64,000 nt of DNA from Aestuariispira ectoiniformans (GCF_025136295.1 NZ_CP062788.1:3241588-3305587); one strand, 5' to 3'; positions 7,481-16,420 are shown, numbered from the stretch's first letter. Numbers and translations: made by a program. The notes: generated from the letters alone by a model not told the origin.

Positions 7481-9376
7481 ATGCGTTTGAAAGACAGGTT
7501 GGCGTTCCAACAGGCCAAATGGGCCGTTGTTGCGGCCCTGGTGTTGGGTTTAACGCTTGGCTCCCTGCAAATTGCCTGGGACCTGAGTAATGAACGCGAC
7601 CAAATACATGAGACGATCAACAGTGTAATCCGGACCGTGGAGGAATCCTCCGCACAGGCTGCCTATGGCCTCAACAACCAGTTGGCGCTGCGTGTCCTGA
7701 CCGGCCTGTTCGAATATAAACCGATTGTCCATGGGGCGATCTACGCCCGTATCGACGATGCCGTCGTGGAAAAACTGGCCGAGGCAAGCCGTCCCAGAAT
7801 GGCTGGTGCGCCAAGCTGGCTCGCCAATCAGCTTCTTGCCGGTCAGACCGAATATACAGTCGAATTGCACGACGACGCCACGCGGGAGGTCGTCGGGGAA
7901 TTGCGGATACAGATCGACCCGCAGGTCATTGCATCAAACTTCCTTGTGCGTGTCCTTGTTGTCACCGCGAACAGCCTGGCCTGGGCATTCTTCCTGTCCA
8001 TCATCATGTTCGTACTTTTATATCTGACACTGACCCGCTTCCTACAGCAGACAAGCCACGCATTGGCTGCGGTTGATCCCGACAATCCAGGCACAACGCA
8101 ATTGCCAATCCCCAAGGCCCACCGTAATGACGAATTGGGACAATTGATTTTCCATGCGAACCGCGTGCTGGAGAGAACCGGCCAGGCGATCCAGCAGCGT
8201 GTCGAGATCGAATCCAGGCTGCGTGACAGCGAAGAACGTTTCCGGTCATTCTTCCATAATTCCCCCATCGCCATGTCACTCAAAGACAAAGAGTTGCGCT
8301 ATGTGATGGTCAACAGTGCCTTCGGGGATATTTTCGGCATCCCCGCCCACCAGCTTCTGGGCAAACGCGCCATTGATATCCCCGGGCTTCCTGCCACGAA
8401 GGAAACACTGGATCTGGATCAAAAAGTCATCCAATCAGGAAAGACCTGCCAGGAAGAGATTACCTGCCCGTTCGACGATGGCACCACCAAGGAACTGCTG
8501 ACCGTACGCTTCCCGATTGCAATTCAGGAAGACGGCCAGCCCACAATGGTCGGGTCCCTGAATGTCGACATCACCTCGCGCAAGCACCTGGAACTGGAAC
8601 TTCGCCGGGCAAAGGAAACTGCCGAATTCGCGAACCGCGCGAAAAGTTCCTTCCTCGCCAATATGAGCCATGAATTGCGCACGCCGCTCAATTCCATCAT
8701 CGGCTATTCCAATGTCATGCAGGAACAGCTCTTCGGCCCTGTAGAGAACCCTCGCTACAAGGAATATGTCGATTACATCCACCAGTCGGGCAACCATCTG
8801 CTGGAATTGATCAACGATATTCTGGACCTGTCTAAAATCGAAGCCGGCGCCATGACCCTCTCGGAAGAGCGGATTGAAATAGGCCCGCTGGTTTCCTCAA
8901 GCCTGCGCATGGTCGAGGCCAAGGCAATGACCGGCGGCCTTAAGCTCAGGGCCGATATTCCCGAAGATATCCCCGCCCTTTGGGGAGATACGCTGCGTAT
9001 CAAGCAGGTTTTGCTGAACCTTCTGTCCAACGCGATAAAATTCACGCCCGACGGCGGAGAGATCACAGTCAACGCCCGGAAGCGCGACGACAATTGCCTT
9101 CAGTTGACCGTCAGTGACACCGGCATCGGTATTGCCAAGCGGGACCACAAGCGCATCCTCGAACCTTTCGCCCAGGTAGACGATATTCTGTCCCGCAGCC
9201 ATGAGGGTAGTGGCCTGGGACTGGCCCTTGTACGCAACCTCATGCAGGAACATGGCGGCAGCGTCGAGTTGGACAGTGAGATTGATAACGGCACCGTGGT
9301 CACGCTGACCTTCCCGGCGGACCGGACCCTTGCAGATGATGAAATGATCACAAGCAAGGTACAATTTCCCATCTAA
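7481..9376 (+). CDS. Membrane-bound PAS sensor histidine kinase
   Basis: 631 residues. One membrane segment at about 14-32, an extracytoplasmic sensor region to about 150, a second segment at about 160-182, a HAMP-like linker (to about 240), then PAS (about 255-365), HisKA with SHELRTPLN (His397) and HATPase with NLLSNAIKF, DTGIGI and GSGLGLAL. All kinase boxes are intact, so it should be active. The signal is unknown. No response regulator is adjacent. The 265-base upstream gap holds a TTGACT at 7277 with a weak -10 and a TTAACC CtrA-like half-site at 7309. It is followed after 121 bases by a second sensor kinase in the same direction. Confidence 0.93.
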   Translation: MRLKDRLAFQQAKWAVVAALVLGLTLGSLQIAWDLSNERDQIHETINSVIRTVEESSAQAAYGLNNQLALRVLTGLFEYKPIVHGAIYARIDDAVVEKLAEASRPRMAGAPSWLANQLLAGQTEYTVELHDDATREVVGELRIQIDPQVIASNFLVRVLVVTANSLAWAFFLSIIMFVLLYLTLTRFLQQTSHALAAVDPDNPGTTQLPIPKAHRNDELGQLIFHANRVLERTGQAIQQRVEIESRLRDSEERFRSFFHNSPIAMSLKDKELRYVMVNSAFGDIFGIPAHQLLGKRAIDIPGLPATKETLDLDQKVIQSGKTCQEEITCPFDDGTTKELLTVRFPIAIQEDGQPTMVGSLNVDITSRKHLELELRRAKETAEFANRAKSSFLANMSHELRTPLNSIIGYSNVMQEQLFGPVENPRYKEYVDYIHQSGNHLLELINDILDLSKIEAGAMTLSEERIEIGPLVSSSLRMVEAKAMTGGLKLRADIPEDIPALWGDTLRIKQVLLNLLSNAIKFTPDGGEITVNARKRDDNCLQLTVSDTGIGIAKRDHKRILEPFAQVDDILSRSHEGSGLGLALVRNLMQEHGGSVELDSEIDNGTVVTLTFPADRTLADDEMITSKVQFPI

Positions 9377-9497
9377 ATCAGCTCGCTAGGCTAATTTATT
9401 TTGGAAAGGCATTAATGTTTGGAAAACGAATGCAGGCTAAGATGGCTTCACAAAGTCCCTGAAGCATTGGCATTGTATGTAGGTGGATAGAGGAACC

Positions 9498-11429
9498 GTG
9501 TCTTTGCGTGGCAGACAAACTCTAACAGGAAAGTTCCTGATTCTGGCTCTACCGCCCATGATATTGGGTGCCGCCTTATACCTGCTTGTAATTAGCTGGT
9601 TTGAAATCCAAACCGTCTTCGAGACGGAACAGCAGGTCACCGACGCCATGGCGAACCGCTACGCCGACATCCTGGCCCGGCCGATCTGGAACCTGGAAGA
9701 GGAAACCAGTGCGGAAATCCTGGATTCCCTCATTGCCCGCGAAGATACGACCTGCCTGCGCCTTGACGACGTTATCGGCCTGGAGGGGGCCACCTCACGC
9801 GGTGACTGCAAGAATGTCAGCGACGGACGCATCTCCTCCCAGGCACCAATTATCTTTTCACAGGGCCGCATCAAGGAAACGATCGGCACCCTGTTCCTTG
9901 TGCGCAAGCTGGAAAGTGGCTTTACTCGCATCCTGCAACTGATTGCACCACAGATCGTGCTCACGCTGCTTCTAATCAGCGTTTTGATTGTGCTGGCCTT
10001 CTATGGTTTCAGAAAGACGATCACCGCCCCTCTGGGAGAAGTCCAAAGATCCCTGCGCTCCTACGAAAAAAGCGGTTATCGTCAACCAGTTAACTGGCAT
10101 AGTTCCGACGAGTTGGGACAGTTCGTACAGGCCTACAACAGCGCCCTCGACCGTCAGGAGACCAGCGAAAACGAGCTGCGGAAACAGCTTGAACTGACGC
10201 GCACGCTGTTGAAAACAGTTCCTAATCCGATCGTCTTTCTCAACACCGACCTGACCTTCCAGGGGTGTAACGACAGCTTTTCCATCATGTTCGGTGTGAA
10301 CGATGAGAAGGCCGCAGGCAAACCCATTGATCAGCTTCTCGCAGATAATCCATGGTCATTGCTACCAACCAATCTGGACACGGTTTTCCCGTCCAGCATG
10401 GGCCCCACCTCCGTTTACAGCACGGAAACCACCGTCCATGACCGGTTGGGAAAAGAACATGTGGTGATCTTCTCGACCAGTGTCTTGCGAGACCCGGACG
10501 GCAATGTCACCAGCCTGGTGTCCCTGATGCAGGATATTACCGAACGCAAGCAATCGGAAATGGAGCTTGAGGCCGCCAAAAACGCCGCCGAAAAGGCATT
10601 GGCGGAACTTCGGATCGCCCAGGACAACCTGATCCAGAGCGAAAAAATGGCCTCACTGGGCAGTCTCGTTGCCGGTATTTCCCACGAAATCAACACCCCG
10701 ATCGGGAGCTGCATCACCGTGGCATCCTCGATGTCGGAACGCACCGATCAATTCCAGCAAATCCTTGATAGCGGAAAAATCCGCCGTGCCGACCTGGTCT
10801 CCTTTGTGGAAACCATGGGCGAAGCCTCTGATATCCTGAACAAAAGCCTGACGGTTGCCGCAGAGTTGATCCAGAACTTCAAACAGGTGGCCGTCGACCA
10901 GACAACCTCCAAACGCCGTGGCTTCGATCTGGAACGCGTGATAACCGAAATTGCGTCAACGCTGCAGCCGGTGGTCAAGAAGACTCCCCACCGGCTGGAG
11001 CTGGATATTCACGACAATATCCCAATGGACAGCTATCCCGGCCCATTGGGGCAGGTTGTGACCAATATCGTGAACAATGCCCTGGTGCATGCCTTCGCGG
11101 ACAAAGATCACGGTACAATCATGATTTCAAGCAAGCTGACCGACGACAGCAGCGTTTCCCTTGTCATCTCCGACGATGGCTGCGGCATTCCCAAGACCCA
11201 CCTGAAACGTATCTTCGACCCATTCTTTACAACAAAGATGGGGTCTGGCGGCACAGGCCTCGGACTGAATGTGACCTACAACATCGTGACCAATCTTCTG
11301 GGCGGAACAATCTCTGTCACCAGTGCACAAGGCCAGGGCAGTTCCTTCACCATAACACTGCCGCGCGTCGCGCCTGACAATGCCACAGATACGGAAATGC
11401 CCCCGAAGGAAACAACCTTCGTCATTTGA
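9498..11429 (+). CDS. Membrane-bound PAS sensor histidine kinase, NtrB/DctB-like kinase core
   Basis: About 643 residues from the GTG at 9498, which follows AGAGGAA; a GTG at 9483 is also in frame. Two membrane segments (about 12-33 and 152-174) flank a periplasmic domain with three cysteines. A HAMP-like region and a PAS domain (about 230-350) follow, then a long coiled linker and a HisKA with GISHEINTPIGS (His396) of the DctB/NtrB class. The HATPase contains NNALVHAF, DDGCGI and GGTGLGLN. Like its upstream neighbour it lacks a nearby cognate response regulator. The periplasmic domain resembles that of the first kinase in size and topology but differs in sequence, so it is not a recent duplication. 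Confidence 0.92.
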   Translation: MSLRGRQTLTGKFLILALPPMILGAALYLLVISWFEIQTVFETEQQVTDAMANRYADILARPIWNLEEETSAEILDSLIAREDTTCLRLDDVIGLEGATSRGDCKNVSDGRISSQAPIIFSQGRIKETIGTLFLVRKLESGFTRILQLIAPQIVLTLLLISVLIVLAFYGFRKTITAPLGEVQRSLRSYEKSGYRQPVNWHSSDELGQFVQAYNSALDRQETSENELRKQLELTRTLLKTVPNPIVFLNTDLTFQGCNDSFSIMFGVNDEKAAGKPIDQLLADNPWSLLPTNLDTVFPSSMGPTSVYSTETTVHDRLGKEHVVIFSTSVLRDPDGNVTSLVSLMQDITERKQSEMELEAAKNAAEKALAELRIAQDNLIQSEKMASLGSLVAGISHEINTPIGSCITVASSMSERTDQFQQILDSGKIRRADLVSFVETMGEASDILNKSLTVAAELIQNFKQVAVDQTTSKRRGFDLERVITEIASTLQPVVKKTPHRLELDIHDNIPMDSYPGPLGQVVTNIVNNALVHAFADKDHGTIMISSKLTDDSSVSLVISDDGCGIPKTHLKRIFDPFFTTKMGSGGTGLGLNVTYNIVTNLLGGTISVTSAQGQGSSFTITLPRVAPDNATDTEMPPKETTFVI

Positions 11430-11431
11430 AA

Positions 11432-11458
11432 ACGCCCCCAGAATGAACCTGGAGGCGT
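11432..11458. terminator. Hairpin between convergent kinase and hemerythrin genes
   Basis: ACGCCCCCAG and CTGGAGGCGT pair with one mismatch around AATGAAC. It lies just after the kinase stop codon and could serve both convergent genes, though T-runs are weak. Confidence 0.5.
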
Positions 11459-11493
11459 AAAAGCAGAAAGTCTGCTGATATAGATACAATCCC

Positions 11494-12045
11494 CTAAGCA
11501 GGGTTCAGGCGACGTTCCACCATTTCCCGGCGTAACTGGTCCAGGTCTGTATCGGAGAGCTGTTCTTCCGCAATGGTCAGGACCGTGGTTTCCTCCCATG
11601 CCGTATGCCGCCGCAGGGCCTCCGCAAAAGCACGAAGATTATTGTAGAGGCGCTGGGGATTGGGGATCGTGTGGCCTTTCTCCAGAATTGCCAGATCCTC
11701 GAGAATGAAATCGGCCAGGTCTTCATCAAATTCATGCTCGTTGCGCAACTGCTTCAGCATGGCCGTGAACTGCCGGTCACCGCTCAACCGCTTTTCAAGA
11801 AGCGGAAACAGCCCTTCTTCCTCGTCCTTGATATGCCGGGGCAACTCCTCCCGGAACAAGGACAATGCAGACAGAACCAGGGCCGGTTGATTGCCCTCCG
11901 CCAATGTTTCAGCCATGTCTGTCAGCGTATCGCACAGACGAATCTGCCTTTCGTGATCTTCACGAATTACAGCAATTGGATTCAGGCTGTCACGGCCTTC
12001 CCGGTCCTGCATACGCAAATTGGTAAAAGCCTTGACTTCACTCAT
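11494..12045 (-). CDS. Hemerythrin HHE-domain protein
   Basis: 183 residues, all helical. The pattern of metal ligands is present: His31 in REDHERQ, His71 and Glu75 in PRHIKDEE, His104 in NEHEFDE, and His147 plus Glu151 in RRHTAWEE. These fit a non-haem di-iron four-helix bundle that binds oxygen or, in the YtfE/DnrN group, helps with NO or iron-sulphur damage. The length is close to that of cytoplasmic bacterial HHE proteins. A perfect FNR/FixK-type palindrome sits 68 bases upstream of the start with a -10-like TATAGG at the right distance. This implies induction at low oxygen, which fits the role. Confidence 0.9.
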   Translation of the reverse strand: MSEVKAFTNLRMQDREGRDSLNPIAVIREDHERQIRLCDTLTDMAETLAEGNQPALVLSALSLFREELPRHIKDEEEGLFPLLEKRLSGDRQFTAMLKQLRNEHEFDEDLADFILEDLAILEKGHTIPNPQRLYNNLRAFAEALRRHTAWEETTVLTIAEEQLSDTDLDQLRREMVERRLNPA

Positions 12046-12112
12046 CCCCGCACTCCTTCAGGCCATATGTGTTTCGACGCTCAACCTATACAGTGGGGGT
12101 CTCAAGCACACA

Positions 12113-12126
12113 TTGACCTGCGTCAA
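12113..12126 (-). promoter_or_regulatory. FNR/FixK-type box TTGAC-N4-GTCAA upstream of hemerythrin
   Basis: TTGACCTGCGTCAA is a perfect palindrome matching TTGA-N6-TCAA. If it is centred at -41.5, transcription on the minus strand would start near 12078. The -10 hexamer would then be at 12085-12090, where TATAGG is found. The hemerythrin ATG follows 33 bases on. Confidence 0.6.
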
Positions 12127-12255
12127 ACAACCGATAGTGAAAATCGCGCAACTCTTACAAGTTTATCAGCGAGACAGATAAGCCGTGTACAGCATCCGAA
12201 ATTTGCGTTTACTATTCATCGCTTAACGAGAACAAATCACGCCTTGGGAGGAGCT

Positions 12256-13890
12256 ATGGCAAACGACGGTGAAGCAAGCGGTCTGGAGCGCAACGCAGCG
12301 AATTTCGTTCCCCTGTCGCCCCTCTCCTTCCTGTCGCGCACCAAGGATGTCTATCCTCAGCGCGAAGCATTGGTATACGGAACAAGGCGATACTCCTGGT
12401 CCGAAGTCCACGAACGCTGTGTTCGCCTTGCATCCGCGCTTGCACTGCACGGGATCGTCAAAGGCGACGTGGTGTCAATCATCGCCCCGAATACGCCGGA
12501 ACTGTTCGAAACCCATTTCGGCGTGCCGATGGCAGGCGCCATCCTGAATACGATCAATACCCGGCTGGATGTTGAAACAGTCGCCTATATCCTGGGGCAT
12601 GCGGAAACCAAGCTGCTGTTCGTGGATCTGGCCTTTGCCGGGCTTGTTGAGCAGGCGTTGGCGCAAATGCCCGGTCACAATATCCAGATTGTCAGCATCG
12701 TCGATGAACAGGCAGGCCAGGCCCATGGAGACAATCCGTTTGAAACCGACTATGAGGCTTTTCTGGAGTCGGGCCAAAGTGACTTTGCCTGGTCCCTGCC
12801 GGATGACGAATGGCAAAGCCTCTCCCTGAACTACACCTCCGGTACCACAGGCCATCCCAAAGGGGTTCTGTATCACCATCGCGGCTCTTACCTTATGACG
12901 ATGGGAACGGTCATGGGCTGGGGCCTTCATGGTCACCCCAGGTATCTCTATACGGTGCCGATGTTCCACTGCAACGGATGGGGGCATGCCTGGACGATGA
13001 CGGCCCTGGCGGGCACGATCGTTTGCTGTCGGCAGGTCTGTGCCGAGACGATTTTCAGCGCTATTTCCGGCGAAGGCGTGACCCATTTCGGCGGGGCGCC
13101 AATTGTGCTGTCCATGTTGATCAATGCAGACGCTTCCATACGCCGCCGTGTCCCCCATCCGGTCAAGGCACTGACCGCCGGTGCGCCGCCACCGGCGGCT
13201 GTCCTGGAGAAAGTCAGCGCTCTGGGCATTGATGTGATGCAGGTCTACGGCCTGACTGAAACCTATGGTCATGTCCTGCAATGTTCATGGCAGGACCAAT
13301 GGAACAGCCTGCCCATGGATGAGCAAAGCGAAATCAAGGCACGCCAGGGTGTTTGTTTTCCGATGATGGAGGCGGTGCGGGTCGTCTCGCCCGAAACCGG
13401 AGAGGACGTCCCACGGGACGGCCGGTCATTGGGTGAAATCCTGCTTCGTGGCAACACCACGATGAAAGGCTATCTGAAAAATCATGAAGCAACCGCAGAA
13501 GCCTTCGATGGAGGCTGGTTCCATAGTGGAGACCTCGCCGTCATGCACCCGGACGGCTATGTAGAAATCAAGGACCGCCTGAAAGACATTATCATTTCCG
13601 GTGGCGAAAACATCTCCTCCGTCGAGGTAGAGTCGGTATTGTACAGGCATCCCGCCGTGGCCTTTGCCGCAGTTGTCGCCCGGCCTGACGAAAAATGGGG
13701 AGAAAGCCCCTGTGCCTTTGTCGAGCTTAAAGCCGACGCCAGCGCAACGGCAGAGGAAATCCTCTCATTCTGCCGCGAACATCTGGCAGGCTTCAAAATG
13801 CCGAAAACCATCGTCTTCGACGAGGTTCCCAAAACCTCCACCGGCAAAATCCAGAAATTCCAGCTTCGCGAAAAAGCCCGCACTTTGTAA
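12256..13890 (+). CDS. Acyl-CoA synthetase (DmdB-like, AMP-forming)
   Basis: 544 residues from the ATG at 12256, preceded by GGGAGGAG. The ANL superfamily motifs are intact: YTSGTTGHPKG (about 193-203), YGLTETYG near 335, HSGDLAVMHPDGYVEIKDR with the hinge region near 430, and the C-terminal catalytic Lys in PKTSTGKIQKF. It forms an acyl-adenylate and transfers it to CoA. The closest group I recognise is medium-chain or 3-methylmercaptopropionate-CoA ligases (DmdB), but no dmdC/dmdD neighbours are present, so the substrate is open. Divergent from hemerythrin; a strong terminator hairpin follows. Confidence 0.9.
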   Translation: MANDGEASGLERNAANFVPLSPLSFLSRTKDVYPQREALVYGTRRYSWSEVHERCVRLASALALHGIVKGDVVSIIAPNTPELFETHFGVPMAGAILNTINTRLDVETVAYILGHAETKLLFVDLAFAGLVEQALAQMPGHNIQIVSIVDEQAGQAHGDNPFETDYEAFLESGQSDFAWSLPDDEWQSLSLNYTSGTTGHPKGVLYHHRGSYLMTMGTVMGWGLHGHPRYLYTVPMFHCNGWGHAWTMTALAGTIVCCRQVCAETIFSAISGEGVTHFGGAPIVLSMLINADASIRRRVPHPVKALTAGAPPPAAVLEKVSALGIDVMQVYGLTETYGHVLQCSWQDQWNSLPMDEQSEIKARQGVCFPMMEAVRVVSPETGEDVPRDGRSLGEILLRGNTTMKGYLKNHEATAEAFDGGWFHSGDLAVMHPDGYVEIKDRLKDIIISGGENISSVEVESVLYRHPAVAFAAVVARPDEKWGESPCAFVELKADASATAEEILSFCREHLAGFKMPKTIVFDEVPKTSTGKIQKFQLREKARTL

Positions 13891-13894
13891 AAAC

Positions 13895-13927
13895 AAGACC
13901 GCCAATGTCAGGCACATTGGCGGTCTT
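13895..13927 (+). terminator. Hairpin terminator after the acyl-CoA synthetase
   Basis: AAGACCGCCAATGT and ACATTGGCGGTCTT form a perfect 14-bp stem with loop CAGGC. The trailing T-run is weak. Confidence 0.75.
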
Positions 13928-14019
13928 CATCTATTCTGCTGCTTGAATGCCACCTTCAACTACTCACCCTCTCCAAAGTCGAATAGCTAAATGTCTTCAG
14001 CCAAAAGAAAAAAATTTCC

Positions 14020-14069
14020 AATTAAGAATAATTTTCACTTGCGTTAGAAATTAAGAACGATTATCACTT
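14020..14069. repeat. Two 21-bp imperfect direct repeats, AT-rich operator-like
   Basis: AATTAAGAATAATTTTCACTT (14020-14040) and its copy at 14049-14069 match at 18 of 21 positions, with a 29-base period. The ATTATCA/ATTTTCA core resembles half-sites of Fur-type metal regulators. They lie in the 399-base gap (13891-14289) between two co-directional genes. Confidence 0.5.
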
Positions 14070-14074
14070 TCATT

Positions 14075-14229
14075 GGTTGGACGCATTGATGGCCGCACTT
14101 TGGTCCCCTCAGGCCTCACTCGCGCTCCCACCGTCTTTGTCCTGTTGCCGCAAGTTATTCGTTTTTTGATTTATTTGCGGCTTCGATCCTGATCCAAACT
14201 GCCCCCGGATTTTTCCGGGGGCTTTTTTT
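14075..14229 (+). ncRNA. Candidate small RNA or attenuated leader ending in a strong terminator
   Basis: Between the repeats and the next gene there is a pyrimidine-rich stretch with a U-rich single-stranded segment (GTTTTTTGATTTATTTG, 14161-14177) and then a textbook terminator. It also holds a 26-codon ORF (ATG 14089, TGA 14167-14169) with a poor ribosome site. It may be a free small RNA of about 150 bases or a leader that attenuates the proline-rich gene at 14290. The 5' end is a guess. Confidence 0.3.
14201..14229 (+). terminator. Strong Rho-independent terminator with no annotated gene before it
   Basis: GCCCCCGGA (14201-14209) and TCCGGGGGC (14214-14222) pair perfectly around TTTT and are followed by seven Ts. 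The upstream coding gene already has its own hairpin 270 bases earlier. Confidence 0.85.
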
Positions 14230-14289
14230 ACCTTCTCCATTTGTATCGCGGCTATACTATACAACCTTCGGGGAAGGAGGTTTCGGTCG

Positions 14290-14652
14290 ATGGAGAACAT
14301 CCCTGACGCATTGCGCCGCAGCCTGCTGATAGGTCTGGGCGTCTTGCCGCTGGCGGCGTTGGTCCCTGGGCAACGTCCGGCCTGGGCCTTGACCAACCAC
14401 GTCGACATAGAGCCCAACTCCCGCTACCAAATGTCCAACCGGCTACAGACCGTCGCCGACAGACGCCCTCCACCTCCTGAAAGCGGTCAGGGAAATCGAC
14501 CGCCACCGCCGGACCAGCGAGGAGATCGCCCCCCGCCACCCGACCGACAGGATAGCAGACCGCCACCACCACTAAACCAACGGAGAGACAGGCCGCCGCC
14601 AAGGGATCGGCAGGAAGATGCCCCACCTCCACCGCCGCCACCAGCGGATTGA
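14290..14652 (+). CDS. Proline-rich exported protein with RPPPP repeats
   Basis: 120 residues, ATG preceded by GGAAGGAGG. The N-terminus (RRSLLIGLGVLPLAALVPG) looks like a signal peptide, possibly of Tat type because of the Arg-Arg, with likely cleavage after AWA near residue 34. The mature protein has a short linker and then about five units of roughly 10 residues starting RPPPP (for example RPPPPDQRGD, RPPPPDRQDS), ending in APPPPPPPAD. It is very likely unfolded and could be a periplasmic spacer or envelope protein. I recognise no domain. It converges on fliJ, 14 bases apart. A TATACT -10-like element at about 14253 may be its own promoter. Confidence 0.65.
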   Translation: MENIPDALRRSLLIGLGVLPLAALVPGQRPAWALTNHVDIEPNSRYQMSNRLQTVADRRPPPPESGQGNRPPPPDQRGDRPPPPDRQDSRPPPPLNQRRDRPPPRDRQEDAPPPPPPPAD

Positions 14653-14666
14653 GCGAGGCGGAAGCG

Positions 14667-15092
14667 TCAGTTTTCCTTCTGTTGGCGGCGATGACGCTGC
14701 AGCCCCAATTCGTCCAGTTCTATCTGTTCGCGGTGCTTGCGTGCCGTATCTTCCGCCTCCAGACGGCTATCCCGGGTCAGTTCCACACGCTTTTTCTCCG
14801 CAAAGGCCTCCGCCATGCGGTCCCGCGCATTCTCCAATTCCGGTTGCAGCGCGATAATCGCCTCTACAAGACGCTTGTTCTCCCCGCGCGCCCAATAGGC
14901 AAACTGACTGTATGCGGATGCATATTCCGGATTTTCCTGCGCGGACTTCTGTTCCTTGACCAGGCGTTTGGCCAGGTTTTCGATGCGTCGGCGCAGATCA
15001 TCTTCACGTTCCTGAATGACCTTCAACTCCCGGCGCCGTTCGTCCAGCGTCAACTGATGCAGGCGAATCAGCGTTTCCAGGGTTTTGGTCAC
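14667..15092 (-). CDS. fliJ: FliJ flagellar export chaperone
   Basis: 141 residues with GTG start at 15090-15092 overlapping the fliI stop (GTGA). The whole protein is a charged antiparallel coiled coil (LTLDERRRELKVIQEREDDLRRRIENL and a matching C-terminal helix), as in FliJ. FliJ is the stalk of the flagellar type III export ATPase, related to the gamma subunit of F-ATPase, and escorts chaperones. Sequence conservation in the family is low, so the call relies on length, coiled coil and position directly after fliI. Confidence 0.88.
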   Translation of the reverse strand: MTKTLETLIRLHQLTLDERRRELKVIQEREDDLRRRIENLAKRLVKEQKSAQENPEYASAYSQFAYWARGENKRLVEAIIALQPELENARDRMAEAFAEKKRVELTRDSRLEAEDTARKHREQIELDELGLQRHRRQQKEN

Positions 15093-16420
15093 GGATAGGT
15101 CATCCCGAGGATTTCAGCCAGAGCCTGATAGCCGTCTTCCAGCTCCGACCGTTCATCAATCCGCTGAGAAATGAAATTTTCGATCTGCGGATAGTAATGG
15201 ATGGCCTCATCCACCAGAGGGTCGGACCCGTGCCGATAAGCCCCCAGGCGGATCAGTTCCGCCATATCCTCATAGGAGGCCAGGAGACGGCGGGCCCGGT
15301 TCACGATTTCATTCTGCGTTTCGCTGTTACAATCCGGCATGCTTCGCGAAACACTGCGCAGCAGGTTGATCGCCGGATAACGGTTACGATGGGCAATGGA
15401 GCGGTCCAGAACAATATGCCCGTCCAGAATGCCACGCACCGCATCGGAGATTGGTTCATTGTGGTCATCGCCCTCCACCAGAACCGTGAACAACCCGGTA
15501 ATACTGCCCCGGTCGGTTCCCGGCCCTGCGCGTTCCAGCAAACGCGGCAACTCCGAAAAGACGGTTGGTGTATAGCCCTTGGTCGCAGGCGGTTCGCCCG
15601 CACTCAACCCGATCTCGCGCTGGGCCATGGCAAATCGCGTGACGGAGTCCATGAGACACAGCACATCATTGCCCCGGTCCCGGAAATATTCCGCAACAGC
15701 CATGGTCATATAGGCAGCCTCACGCCGCATCAGTGCCGATTCGTCGGAGGTCGCCACCACGACTACACTGCGCGCCAGGCCTTCTTCGCCCAGATCATCC
15801 TGAATGAATTCCTGAACCTCACGGCCACGTTCGCCGATCAGCCCGATCACAATCACCGGCGCATTGGAATAGCGCGCCAACATGGACATCAGGATGGATT
15901 TACCAACACCGGAACCCGCAAAAATCCCCATACGCTGGCCCCGACAGCAGGTCAGAAACGTATTGATGGCACGAATTCCCAGGTCGATTTTCTCGCCTAC
16001 ACGGCTGCGCGCATGGGCTGGTGGCGGGGCACTGCGAATCGGATAGGCGGCATCCCCCTGCCGTAACGCCCCATGCCCGTCGACCGGCTCGCCAAAGGGA
16101 TTGATCACCCGGCCCAGCCAACTGGGGTCCGGATGGGCAACCGGTTCGCTGTCCATGACCTCGACCCGCGTGCCCAGACCAACGCCATCCAGCGTCGCAT
16201 AGGACATCGCCAAAGCAGCTCCTTCACGGAAACCGACGACTTCACAGATGACATTCTGTCCGCCACGGGCCAGCAGATAACATCTGTCGCCAATCGACAT
16301 ATGTCCCTGAATACCACGGATTTCCACCAACATCCCCTGAATGGCGGAAACCTTGCCGAAGGTGCGATGGGACGGCACCCGGCGAATATCGGATATCAAC
16401 TGCTCTAGAATTGTGCTCAT
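15089..16420 (-). CDS. fliI: FliI flagellum-specific ATPase
   Basis: 443 residues from the ATG at 16418-16420 (GGTGG just upstream; an in-frame start 36 bases earlier has no ribosome site). FliI is the hexameric ATPase of the flagellar export apparatus. Visible are Walker A AGSGVGKS (168-175), GERGREVQEF, Walker B-like VLCLMDSVTRFA, GEPPATKGYTP, and the conserved C-terminal ERLLASYEDMAELIRLGAY-like stretch. Length is normal. It is translationally coupled to fliJ. It diverges from ctrA across 231 bases, so both promoters lie there; in Caulobacter, CtrA directly controls early flagellar operons. Confidence 0.97.
   Translation of the reverse strand: MSTILEQLISDIRRVPSHRTFGKVSAIQGMLVEIRGIQGHMSIGDRCYLLARGGQNVICEVVGFREGAALAMSYATLDGVGLGTRVEVMDSEPVAHPDPSWLGRVINPFGEPVDGHGALRQGDAAYPIRSAPPPAHARSRVGEKIDLGIRAINTFLTCCRGQRMGIFAGSGVGKSILMSMLARYSNAPVIVIGLIGERGREVQEFIQDDLGEEGLARSVVVVATSDESALMRREAAYMTMAVAEYFRDRGNDVLCLMDSVTRFAMAQREIGLSAGEPPATKGYTPTVFSELPRLLERAGPGTDRGSITGLFTVLVEGDDHNEPISDAVRGILDGHIVLDRSIAHRNRYPAINLLRSVSRSMPDCNSETQNEIVNRARRLLASYEDMAELIRLGAYRHGSDPLVDEAIHYYPQIENFISQRIDERSELEDGYQALAEILGMTYP

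Noticed and set aside
11605-12255. N-terminal extension of the acyl-CoA synthetase
   Set aside because: The in-frame extension is antisense to the hemerythrin gene; the ATG at 12256 has a strong ribosome site and the family start.
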